This document shows positions 25,409 to 32,819 of a DNA stretch of 32,819 nt, in pieces. The notes beneath the pieces were generated by a model that was not told where the DNA came from, did no database searches, and worked only from the letters and a program-made list of their open reading frames with translations. The DNA is from Holophagaceae bacterium. GTDB lineage: Bacteria; Acidobacteriota; Holophagae; Holophagales; Holophagaceae. A program made the position numbers and the translations under genes. The stretch's first letter is position 1. Each line of letters opens with the position of its first letter. The DNA is taken from assembly GCA_013334395.1 (NCBI GenBank), contig JAAXXS010000011.1:1-32819 (forward strand), written 5' to 3'.

Positions 25409-27289
25409 TTACATCTTAGGGGGCCCTGGGGCCAGAATTGGTTGGAGACCATCAATGGGCTTCATATCGCTGGGCAGGGCCAAAATGTTGAGTGATACCA
25501 TCCCAGGGAATATATTTTCTGGGCTTTCCTTGAAGTTCTCGGAAACAAAAAACGGAGATATGTGCCACCAGAGGCGGTAACCCATATCCATCACCTGCCT
25601 AATGAGCTCGGAAACATTTTCTGTTTGCTCATTTTCGATGTACATAATGGGCCGGCACCGCTCGATGGTATTTTTGGAACCCTCAAGGACCTTAGATATA
25701 AATCCTTCCACATGCAACCTGAGAAAATTCAGGCGCTCTAACTGAAAGTCATCTAGTTTCACAAATGGAACTGGGTCCACATCCTCGGTTGCATCAGTCC
25801 TGATTTTCGATTGAGGATAGGGTTGGGATGGATCTGGATGGGAGGTCCAGAATTCACCCTCGCTGTTTCCAAGTGCCATGGCATAAGTGAGGACATTAGG
25901 GATACTGTTAATTACGAGATTTGCATTTAGTATTTTGTAAAGGCGAGATTGGGGTTCAAAGGCGACTACGACGCCTCCAGGCTCCACCAATTGCGCGAAG
26001 GCCACGGTGTGAGAACCTATGTGGGCACCTGCATCAATAACGACATCTCCAGGAGTGATAACTTGTTTGAAAAGTTCCAACTCCTTCTGGCGGAACTCAC
26101 CATATTCCCTTAATGATGGTCCCGCGTACTCATCTTGAATTGAATAAAGCAAATGGCCTACCCGGCTACGAGTCAGTTCGACATCCGATGGAAAAGGCTT
26201 GAAGGATATGGGTTGGGTAACTGCCCCGTGTGTAGTAATGAGTCCAACTATTGCGGAGTCATTAGTGCAGGAAGTTTGCTGATTTGTGGGTTCTAATTTG
26301 ATTATCTGAGTGTATTTCTTGAGACGCGCAAGTTCTTGGCAGAAGGTGGCTGTTCGTAACAAGTTTTGTCTGGATTGATCGCGCGTCGTTCGTCGAAATA
26401 TTTCTGCGGGATGGTTTGGGGTCCATGATCGTGGAGTTCTGTGTCGAAACAGACATTGCCAATTGTTGGGAATATTCCATGAACCTTGAAATTTGTAGTC
26501 TCTTGAATTAACCAAATAGATCAATCCATCCGTTCGCACTTTTCGTTCAAAATACCCCAGGTAGCTGTCGACTAACTCCTGGTTCATCTCCTGCATGCTC
26601 TCTATGTTGATCCCTAGATCAAAGTTCGATAATTGCAATTGATCTAGATGCCAGGCTGGCACCACTAGAAAATCACAATCGCTATCTATGTCTCTGTCTG
26701 GCGAAAACAGCATGACTTTGCGGTCCGGAAATCGGTGTTTGAGATACTGATGGCAATACATCAGCGAGGCGGGCACAGCGTCAATGTTCACGTATTGCAT
26801 GTGGGGTCCACCGGTTAGTGTAAGAAATTCGGCTAAACGCCCAAACCCGCCACCCACCTCAAGAATTTTTAAATTGTCTTGAGAAATATCCAGAAAGGCA
26901 GAAAGCAAGAGATAGTCCATTAGGCTGCCAAGATCCATTACCCGCCAGTTCGCATCCCCCAACTCACCCAACGAAAGGCCCTGCAGCAATTGCTGGTGGT
27001 CTATCGATCTCAAGTACGTTTCATAACCGGAGATCATGCTGTGGGAGCCCGAAACTGATGTTATTTTGCTAACATCGGATAGGGAAAGTTCTCCAACACT
27101 ACCGCACCAATCTTTCATTAGATCCGACATGGAGCCTCTGGCCTGTTCCTTCGATAGCATCCAAGACGATGCCGGCCTACCCAAGGAGCTCAAACTATTT
27201 TCCATGTCATCCGTTAGGCTGTGGAGTAGATCCATATCTGCATCCACATCAAACCTGTCTGGTCCCCATTTAGGAAGTTCAATTTGCAT
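25409..27289 (-). CDS. two-domain methyltransferase: putative sugar O-methyltransferase fused to FkbM family
   Basis: The protein has 626 residues and two separate SAM-binding Rossmann domains. The first (about 110-340) has ILEVGGGFGRLAE at 143-155 and resembles 'putative sugar O-methyltransferase' proteins of polysaccharide clusters (NIESMQEM, LVNSRDYKFQGSW). The second (about 375-610) has DVVIDAGAHIGSHTVAF (415-431), VVAFEPQSRLYKILNANL and LHVEGFISKVLEGS, the FkbM pattern where the usual D-V-E-G reads H-V-E-G. It probably methylates two positions of a surface glycan. GAGGAGG sits about eight bases upstream of the ATG. Its composition is AT-richer than the backbone. Confidence 0.85.
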   Translation of the reverse strand: MQIELPKWGPDRFDVDADMDLLHSLTDDMENSLSSLGRPASSWMLSKEQARGSMSDLMKDWCGSVGELSLSDVSKITSVSGSHSMISGYETYLRSIDHQQLLQGLSLGELGDANWRVMDLGSLMDYLLLSAFLDISQDNLKILEVGGGFGRLAEFLTLTGGPHMQYVNIDAVPASLMYCHQYLKHRFPDRKVMLFSPDRDIDSDCDFLVVPAWHLDQLQLSNFDLGINIESMQEMNQELVDSYLGYFERKVRTDGLIYLVNSRDYKFQGSWNIPNNWQCLFRHRTPRSWTPNHPAEIFRRTTRDQSRQNLLRTATFCQELARLKKYTQIIKLEPTNQQTSCTNDSAIVGLITTHGAVTQPISFKPFPSDVELTRSRVGHLLYSIQDEYAGPSLREYGEFRQKELELFKQVITPGDVVIDAGAHIGSHTVAFAQLVEPGGVVVAFEPQSRLYKILNANLVINSIPNVLTYAMALGNSEGEFWTSHPDPSQPYPQSKIRTDATEDVDPVPFVKLDDFQLERLNFLRLHVEGFISKVLEGSKNTIERCRPIMYIENEQTENVSELIRQVMDMGYRLWWHISPFFVSENFKESPENIFPGMVSLNILALPSDMKPIDGLQPILAPGPPKM

Positions 27290-27445
27290 TGGTCTACCTC
27301 CTCTCTTGGATAGAGTCTTATCAATATCATTTGAATTACATCATACGAAGTAATCCGCCTAGATACCTAGTAGATGTGTGCCACCCCGGGTTCCACCCAC
27401 CATGACGACACTTGAAGGCATGTGTTTGGATGTAGTCAACAACAC

Positions 27446-28978
27446 CTAGAGAAGCACTCGTAACCGGTCCAGACTCTCCATTCCCACCTCGAAATCAATG
27501 TGAAGGTCGGCTGTGGGTGGACCAAAGGCTATGTAGTCCATCTCGTGGCCCAGAGCCCGAGCCAAGTTGGGGAAGTAGCTGTGAGGCCCCGGATCCTCCG
27601 GGTTTCCGGAAAGGACGATAATGTTGGCCCCCTTTGGGGCGAACAGCATATTGGCCAGTCCCGCCCCCGTTTGCCCCACGATAACCGAAGCTTTCGAAAA
27701 GAGATCTATCTGATCGTTGAGCGGGATTTGCTCTGGCTGTGTTATCACATAGCCTGCATCCGAGAAATAAGCAACCACTGCATCGCGGTTGGTCACCCGC
27801 CTTCGAGCAGAGTTGCGATCAACGAACACCTTCACCCGTTTATCCTCCGTACTTCCGATGCCCAAGCTCGCAATTCTCGCCCTCAGCGAGGCAAGGGCTC
27901 CTGGCGAAAAGAGGAGGTCGGAGGGGGAATAATGGACCGGTTTCCCGCACCTTGATTTCAAGTATTCGAAGGGGACGGTCGTGGTGGGCGTAAACCAGAT
28001 GGCCTCGTCCACCAGCGTCTTAGATGAAATGATTTCGATGGGTCGCCCGGGTGACTTCACTAGATTAAGAAACTGAATCGTCTGCTCGGCGAACGGCTTG
28101 CTGATGAGAAGAGGCACGTGGGTCGGAATCATCAGCTCTTCCACCAAACTGACAATGGGCATGATTTCGGTCAGGAAGTGTGCCCAGTTGCTGATGGCGT
28201 AGGATGTCAAAATGACACCTGTCTTTAAGTGCCCGAGAACAACATCCTTCGAGACAAGAAGCAAGTCGCCGCCAGCCATGGGGATCGATCGCCTGGTGAA
28301 CGTGTCGTAGAATAGGTGTTCCTCAAGATTGAAATAATCAGGGATGATTCCTTTATCGCCCATGATTACCGTGTCTGAATAGGGACTGACGACGGCCCCG
28401 CTCACATTGAACATGGAGAGAGCGGGGAAAAATGTGGCCGGAGCAGCCGGGGCTTCCATATTGAAATACTGGACCCTGGTAGGTTGGATTTCTTCCCTTG
28501 GCGTGATTTGGACCTGTTGTGGAAGAACACTTTGTCTCATTAGCTGGCAAAATTCTGGGTATTCAATTTTCGGTCCTCCAACTCTTGACTTGAAGAAATC
28601 CTCGGCCCGTTTCGAAGGTTCTGTCATTCCCGAAAGGAACTCCATAAACGCCTCAAGGACATTTGGAGCATGAGGTCCAGAAAGTTTGTTCTTCCAAATA
28701 TCCAGGGCCTCCGAGTAGTTGCCCATCATCATTAAAAGATTGGTCAAGTCCAGAGTGGATACAAAGGTAATTTTTTCCTTCCGTGCAGCCATCCTAAAGA
28801 ACCCAAGCGCCGTTTTGTAGTCGTTATTGTAAAAAGAAAATATAGCCGCCTCGTAATAGGGCTCCCATAGAGAAGTGCCTTTCAGGATTAGATCCAGTAC
28901 CATCTGATAGGCTTCTTGTGCCTTTCCCTCTTTGACGAACTGCCGCGATTCAGCGTATTTCTCTACATCATCACGCAT
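27446..28978 (-). CDS. TPR-containing glycosyltransferase family 61-like protein
   Basis: The protein has 510 residues. Residues 1-120 form TPR-like helices (AQEAYQMVLDLILKG, NDYKTALGFFRMAARKEK, GNYSEALDIWKNKL). The C-terminal part (about 220-500) fits the GT61/DUF563 family: ISNWAHFLTEIMPIVSLVEE, then VFVDRNSARRRVTNRDAVVA and SVIVGQTGAGLANMLFAPKG, the donor-binding half. GT61 enzymes add pentoses, GlcNAc or related sugars. GGGAG five bases before the ATG fixes the start. It is upstream of the double methyltransferase on the same strand (156 bp apart), probably one transcript. Confidence 0.82.
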   Translation of the reverse strand: MRDDVEKYAESRQFVKEGKAQEAYQMVLDLILKGTSLWEPYYEAAIFSFYNNDYKTALGFFRMAARKEKITFVSTLDLTNLLMMMGNYSEALDIWKNKLSGPHAPNVLEAFMEFLSGMTEPSKRAEDFFKSRVGGPKIEYPEFCQLMRQSVLPQQVQITPREEIQPTRVQYFNMEAPAAPATFFPALSMFNVSGAVVSPYSDTVIMGDKGIIPDYFNLEEHLFYDTFTRRSIPMAGGDLLLVSKDVVLGHLKTGVILTSYAISNWAHFLTEIMPIVSLVEELMIPTHVPLLISKPFAEQTIQFLNLVKSPGRPIEIISSKTLVDEAIWFTPTTTVPFEYLKSRCGKPVHYSPSDLLFSPGALASLRARIASLGIGSTEDKRVKVFVDRNSARRRVTNRDAVVAYFSDAGYVITQPEQIPLNDQIDLFSKASVIVGQTGAGLANMLFAPKGANIIVLSGNPEDPGPHSYFPNLARALGHEMDYIAFGPPTADLHIDFEVGMESLDRLRVLL

Positions 28979-29043
28979 GGATACTCCCAGAGGACCGAAC
29001 CTTCAGATGGCAGGATGAACAAGAAAGGCCGCGCCGGTAGGAA

Positions 29044-30171
29044 TCACAAACTTGAAAGAGCCCTCAGAACGCTCTCCGTTACCCGAGCGACTGCCTCAGC
29101 CGATAGATGAGGCCCCATGGGCAGACTCAGGTGGGTCTGAGCCGCCTGCTCTGCAATCGAAAACTCGCCCCAGGCCTGGTCGTGGGCAAAGGCCTCGCTC
29201 AGGTGAGGCGGGACCGGGTAGTGGATGAGGGTCTCGACGCCCCTCGCCTCAAGCGCGGCCCGAAGGGGGTCCCTGGATGGAACATCGATCACAAAGAGGT
29301 GCCAGGCGGGGGCAACCCCGGCAATCACCTTGGGTAGCCCAATGGCGGCATGGCCCGCGAAGCCCTCCAGGTAACGCTTGGCAATCGAAACTCTCCGCCC
29401 ATTCCAGGTATCCAGGTGCTTGAGCTTCACCCGGAGGACGGCGGCCTGGAGCTCATCCAGCCGGGAGTTGTGCCCCTTGATGTCGTTTTGATACTTCACC
29501 CGGCTTCCGTAATTCCGCAGGGTTCGGATTCGGTCCACCAGGACCGGATCATCTGTGGTCACCGCACCACCATCCCCAAAACACCCCAGGTTCTTCCCCG
29601 GGTAAAAGCTCCAGGACACAAGGTCTCCGTGGGCTCCGATGCGTTTGCCCCCATAGCGGGCGCCGTGGGCCTGGGCGGCATCCTCCAGCACCCGGAGCCC
29701 GTGCTTTCGGGCCAGGCCCAGGATGGGTGCGAGGTCGGCGGGCTGGCCATAGAGGTGCACCGGCAGGATCACCTTGGTCCTGGGCGTCAGGGCCGCTTCG
29801 ATGCGATCCGGGTCCAGGTTCCACACCCCCGGGATGGGTTCCACGGGGACCGGGGTGGCCCCGGCCTGGGACACGGCCAGCCAGGTTGCGATATAGGTGT
29901 TGGAGGGCACAATCACCTCATCACCGGGCCCCACCCCAAGCGCTTTCAGCGAGAGGACCAGGCCCTCAAGACCATTGGCAACCCCGGCGCAGTGCCGAGA
30001 CTCGGTATAGGCGGCGAACTCACACTCGAAGGCTTCCAGCTCTTTGCCTAGGAGGTACCAGCCGCTCTGGAGGACGCGGGCCACAGCCTCATCGATCTCC
30101 TCTTTGAGTTCGAGGTAGCTCGCACGCAGGTCGAGGAATCGGATCGTCCCTGAGCCTGATGGTTCACTCAT
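29044..30171 (-). CDS. fdtB: DegT/DnrJ/EryC1/StrS-family sugar aminotransferase (FdtB/QdtB-like)
   Basis: The protein has 375 residues and is PLP-dependent. It opens with [18 protein letters not shown], the usual family start, and has [17 protein letters not shown] with the PLP Asp164, and [19 protein letters not shown] with the Schiff-base Lys193. The partner gene fdtA just upstream indicates that it aminates C3 of a dTDP-3-oxo-6-deoxyhexose to give dTDP-Fuc3N or dTDP-Qui3N. The frame is open to 30366 but the ATG at 30171, 79 bp after fdtA ends, begins the conserved part. GGAG lies about ten bases upstream, a rather long spacing. Confidence 0.88.
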   Translation of the reverse strand: MSEPSGSGTIRFLDLRASYLELKEEIDEAVARVLQSGWYLLGKELEAFECEFAAYTESRHCAGVANGLEGLVLSLKALGVGPGDEVIVPSNTYIATWLAVSQAGATPVPVEPIPGVWNLDPDRIEAALTPRTKVILPVHLYGQPADLAPILGLARKHGLRVLEDAAQAHGARYGGKRIGAHGDLVSWSFYPGKNLGCFGDGGAVTTDDPVLVDRIRTLRNYGSRVKYQNDIKGHNSRLDELQAAVLRVKLKHLDTWNGRRVSIAKRYLEGFAGHAAIGLPKVIAGVAPAWHLFVIDVPSRDPLRAALEARGVETLIHYPVPPHLSEAFAHDQAWGEFSIAEQAAQTHLSLPMGPHLSAEAVARVTESVLRALSSL

Positions 30172-30250
30172 GGCCTGACGGCTCCCCCCATGACTGCCTC
30201 CGGAAAGGTCCAGCATCCCGCATCTGGATGGTCCCAGCTGGGATTTCAGG

Positions 30251-30664
30251 TTATCTCTTGGTGTTGATGGCCTGGATGAACTGCTGATGATCCCGGAAAT
30301 AGTCGTTCTCGTCGAAGTGCTCAGAAGCCAAGACGAGGCAGACCGATCCTGAGGAAAAATTGTCAATCTCCCGCCACATCATGGGTGGTATATAAAGGCC
30401 ATAATAAGAGCGGTTAAGGTGGTACTTGAACTTGGTGTGGCCGTCGTCCAGCAGCATGTCGAAGCTGCCCGACATGGCGATTACGAACTGGTGCAGGTTC
30501 TTGTGGGCGTGCCCACCGCGCTCGGCCCCGCCGGGGACGTCATAGAGGTAATAGACCCTTTTGATATCGAAGGGAATGTGGTTGTTGCCTTCAACAAAGG
30601 TGAGATTGCCTCTTCGGTCTTCCACTTTGGGAAGATCGATTATTTTACAATCCCGCAAGGTCAT
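30251..30664 (-). CDS. fdtA: dTDP-4-oxo-6-deoxyglucose 3,4-ketoisomerase (FdtA/QdtA-like)
   Basis: The protein has 137 residues and is a cupin of the WxcM-like C-terminal family. It turns dTDP-4-oxo-6-deoxyglucose into a 3-oxo isomer. Key blocks are [24 protein letters not shown], the catalytic RGGHAHK (HAHK at 52-55), [10 protein letters not shown] and [15 protein letters not shown]. Whether the product has galacto (FdtA) or gluco (QdtA) form cannot be read by eye. The start at 30664 has the perfect Shine-Dalgarno AAGGAGG six bases upstream; a longer frame to 30751 is not coding. fdtB follows on the same strand. Confidence 0.92.
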   Translation of the reverse strand: MTLRDCKIIDLPKVEDRRGNLTFVEGNNHIPFDIKRVYYLYDVPGGAERGGHAHKNLHQFVIAMSGSFDMLLDDGHTKFKYHLNRSYYGLYIPPMMWREIDNFSSGSVCLVLASEHFDENDYFRDHQQFIQAINTKR

Positions 30665-30756
30665 GAGAGCACCTCCTTGAATGGTTAGTATCGGCTTCTC
30701 CTTCGTTTTTATGATTATCCATCCCCGGACCTCCCTTGGTGGTGAGTCCATGATTA

Positions 30757-30792
30757 CCCACGGAATACCTGGTCCAATCGTTTGACCGTGGG
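30757..30792. promoter_or_regulatory. 7-bp inverted repeat in the fdtA / glycosyltransferase divergent region
   Basis: CCCACGG (30757-30763) and CCGTGGG (30786-30792) are perfect inverted repeats with a 22-bp spacer. The right arm overlaps the TTGACC -35-like box (30782-30787) and abuts the next inverted repeat. Confidence 0.4.
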
Positions 30793-30817
30793 GATTTTCA
30801 TGGAGAATATGAAAATC
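30793..30817. promoter_or_regulatory. 9-bp inverted repeat over the putative -10 of the rightward promoter
   Basis: GATTTTCAT (30793-30801) and ATGAAAATC (30809-30817) are perfect inverted repeats with a 7-bp spacer. A TTGACC box at 30782-30787 is followed after 17 bp by GAATAT (30805-30810), so this palindrome would cover the -10 of the gene at 30868, a classic operator position. Confidence 0.5.
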
Positions 30818-30867
30818 AGCACTTTCTTTGTTACAGAATGCCGAGAGGGTATCGGGGAGTTGCCTGC

Positions 30868-32121
30868 ATGGAAAATACCAGGAATACCGTCGCAGTTCTC
30901 ACTGGCAGAGGGGAAAATGATGCCATTACGGGCCTGATGACCTCCCTTGCGCACCTCTGCGAGTTGTCTGATCTGAAGGTTGAGATCTTTAACGTATCCG
31001 ATTTCAATCCTAAGGAGTCTCAGCGTTTTTTTAATACCATCTCGTCGGGGCATGTTCTCTTCGGCCTGACCTATCTTGGCATTGGGCAAAGCCTGGAGGT
31101 CGCTACCCGCAAGGGCGGCAATCAGAACGCATGGGAATTCTTCAATATTCCTCTGCTCAAGCTGCAGGGAGATATTCCCGCCTATTTCCTTGAACGTCAT
31201 GGAGACCTGCCCAGGACTTCCGTGAATCTATATGGTTGCGAGGAGTTCCTAGCCTTCCATCAATCCGTGCTCCCCAAGAGCACTTCGGTATCCATGCTGA
31301 TCCACCCGTGGCTCATCTCGGACACCCCGGAGGCTGAGATCGACTTCTCCCTGCGAGAGAAGGGGACGCTGCATTTCATCAAGAATGGCGGGAACCCTGC
31401 GGACCTCGAGACCCTCTGGAGGGAGCGACTGGCTCCCGAAGTGGCCAACCAGCTTCTGGAGCTATCCCGGGAGGTCCGAGCCACCGGCCTCAAGGTCGGC
31501 AAGCTTGATCTACATGGTCTGGTCCACTCCTACCTGGCAAGCCAGCGAATCGACATTCGAGCGAATGCCCCCTTGCTGTGTTTCTTTGCGGCCCAGATGG
31601 ATGACTACCTCCGACGCACAAAGTCCACCCTGCTCGCACAGGCCCTGCTCGCGTGCCCGGTGGTCATCCAAGGGAACCGCTGGGATCACCTGGATACGGC
31701 GGGTGCTGTCGCCACACTGTTGCCCGCGCAGACCTTCCAGGCCACGGAAGCCATCTACCAGACCCAACTGGGGGTCATCGATATGTCTCCGAACCTCGAC
31801 ACGTCCTGCCATGACCGGATGATGCGGTCAGCAGGAAGCTACTCTTTCGCCTTGACCAATCAAAGTTCCTGGCTGGAGGGGCTCCTCCCTGAGTTGAACG
31901 ATGCGGCCTTCTGTTTCCACCCAGACCAGATCCAGAGCGCCGTGCAGGCCGCCCTGAAGGATCCCGCCGCCTGTGTGGAACTTGGCCGAACCTACGGGAG
32001 GGCCTTCCGGGCCGCCTACCCATCCGACAGGTTTGTCGCAAGGCTCACCACCGTGGCCGAGCTGACGCGGTTACGGCACGCCTCTCCCAAACCTCCGTTG
32101 CAGCCATACATGATGTGGTAG
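30868..32121 (+). CDS. glycosyltransferase-like protein (CgeB-like C-terminal part)
   Basis: The protein has 417 residues, is soluble and has no signal peptide. The C-terminal part has LGVIDMSPNLDTSCHDRMMR followed by SAGSYSFALTNQSSW and later FHPDQIQSAVQAALKDP; this resembles the CgeB/Glyco_trans_1_2 pattern ('N…g…hdR…e…aa.G'). The N-terminal half (VAVLTGRGENDAITGLMTSL) could be the acceptor-binding Rossmann domain, but it is not recognisable by motif. GGGGAG at 30854-30859 supports the ATG at 30868 over the one at 30838. It is divergent from fdtA, shares a palindrome-rich promoter region with it, and probably adds a sugar to the same glycan. Confidence 0.68.
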   Translation: MENTRNTVAVLTGRGENDAITGLMTSLAHLCELSDLKVEIFNVSDFNPKESQRFFNTISSGHVLFGLTYLGIGQSLEVATRKGGNQNAWEFFNIPLLKLQGDIPAYFLERHGDLPRTSVNLYGCEEFLAFHQSVLPKSTSVSMLIHPWLISDTPEAEIDFSLREKGTLHFIKNGGNPADLETLWRERLAPEVANQLLELSREVRATGLKVGKLDLHGLVHSYLASQRIDIRANAPLLCFFAAQMDDYLRRTKSTLLAQALLACPVVIQGNRWDHLDTAGAVATLLPAQTFQATEAIYQTQLGVIDMSPNLDTSCHDRMMRSAGSYSFALTNQSSWLEGLLPELNDAAFCFHPDQIQSAVQAALKDPAACVELGRTYGRAFRAAYPSDRFVARLTTVAELTRLRHASPKPPLQPYMMW

Positions 32122-32201
32122 GAATGGACTTGGGATCCGGGCAGACCAGGGCAGGTCCTACCCCTTCCTCCCTCGCCCGAACCCGCGGATCATCAACGCA
32201 G

Positions 32202-32819
32202 ATGATCCCCTACCTTCGTGCTGTTTCCTCGGACCTGCGTGGGCTGGCGCGGCTGGCGGTGGAGGGGACTGTCGGCGTGACGGATCTGGTGGAGGCCATG
32301 CACCAGGGCATCCAGCATCCGCTGACGGGGGGCAAGCCCCGCCATGCGGTCGGGGGCCGGGGCCTCAGCGGGCTGGTCTACGGGACCATCCGTGCCCTGA
32401 CGCGGACCGTGGGGCTCGGCGTGGAGGCCGCCCTGGCCCCCCTCGGCCCGCCGGAGGGGGAACTGGATCCTTCGCCCCAGCGGGAGGCCCTGCGGGCGGT
32501 CCTGAATGGCGTGCTGGGGGACCACCTGGCCGCCACGGGCAATCCTCTGGCCACGCCCATGAGCCTGATCCACGAAGGCCAACCCCTGGTCCTGGAGACC
32601 GCCGCCCTCGCCGCGGCGATCCCGCGGTCCGGCGCCCGCCTGCTGGTCCTGATCCATGGGCTGTGCCACAACGAGCGGCAGTGGGGCCTGAATGGGCCGG
32701 ATCACGGCGCGGCCCTGGCCCGGGACCTGGGCTGCACCACCCTCTACCTGCGCTACAACACGGGCCTGCACATCTCCACCAACGGCAAGGCCCTGGCCGA
32801 GCTGCTGGAGACCCTGGTC
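32202..32819 (+). CDS. alpha/beta hydrolase (lipase/esterase-like), cut by window end
   Basis: The first 206 codons are present and the frame runs open to the window edge. The N-terminal part reads DLRGLARLAVEGTVGVTDLV then EAMHQGI, typical of a bacterial lipase-like family. LLVLIHGLCHNERQW holds the oxyanion HG after a beta strand, followed by ALARDLGCTTLYLRYNTG, a common alpha/beta-hydrolase layout. The nucleophile Ser region would be beyond the edge. No good Shine-Dalgarno was found before the ATG at 32202, so the start is tentative. High GC and normal codon use show a return to backbone sequence. Confidence 0.8.
   Translation, partial: MIPYLRAVSSDLRGLARLAVEGTVGVTDLVEAMHQGIQHPLTGGKPRHAVGGRGLSGLVYGTIRALTRTVGLGVEAALAPLGPPEGELDPSPQREALRAVLNGVLGDHLAATGNPLATPMSLIHEGQPLVLETAALAAAIPRSGARLLVLIHGLCHNERQWGLNGPDHGAALARDLGCTTLYLRYNTGLHISTNGKALAELLETLV

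Noticed and set aside
32193-32771. 192-codon minus-strand frame at the right end
   Set aside because: The plus strand encodes an alpha/beta hydrolase N-terminus with recognisable motifs; this frame is its shadow.

Overview
The window is a GC-rich bacterial chromosome segment. The style of several proteins (a small DUF6982-like protein, a kinase-like/TonB fusion, a bacterial Dnmt2) would fit an Acidobacteriota member of the Holophagae (Geothrix/Holophaga-like). That placement is an inference from general resemblance, not a database result. The flagellar genes, TonB-type domain, dTDP-sugar genes and LpxA-like enzyme indicate a motile, Gram-negative-type cell.

Layout. (1) Positions 1-3430: the end of an rRNA operon (5S rRNA plus terminator), then ppdK and a convergent small DUF6982-like gene. 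(2) 3624-7386: a tightly coupled operon of ettA, a small membrane protein with a four-cysteine tail, a Dnmt2-type C5-methyltransferase (probably acting on tRNA) and a nucleoside-phosphorylase-fold protein. (3) 7355-13712: comEC, divergent from an NtrC-type sigma-54 response regulator that is translationally coupled to an exported Trp-leading protein; then a pseudokinase-TM-coiled coil-TonB fusion. (4) 13721-17529: lysine 6-aminotransferase overlapping RNase HI, divergent moaE, and a TPR-glycosyltransferase. (5) 17543-22549: a flagellar filament cluster read leftward: fliB (flagellin lysine methylase), a very short flagellin, flaG, fliD, fliS and a fliT-position gene. (6) 22689-32121: a surface-polysaccharide region with rfbA, fdtA and fdtB (dTDP-3-amino-3,6-dideoxyhexose synthesis), an LpxA-like acyltransferase, a double methyltransferase, and GT61-like and CgeB-like glycosyltransferases. 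Its middle is visibly AT-richer and holds an IS3-family remnant, a decayed NeuD/FdtC-like acyltransferase pseudogene and a partially duplicated non-coding segment, which together mark an acquired and rearranged block. (7) 32202-end: the start of an alpha/beta hydrolase gene cut by the window edge.

The most interesting points are: a bacterial Dnmt2 homologue one gene from ettA, which suggests a translation module centred on Asp/Glu decoding; a pseudokinase fused to a TonB C-terminal domain; a 200-residue flagellin with only three lysines beside a flagellin lysine methylase; and several perfect inverted repeats in divergent promoter regions. Gene starts were moved from the longest possible reading frame wherever a Shine-Dalgarno sequence clearly favoured an internal start.
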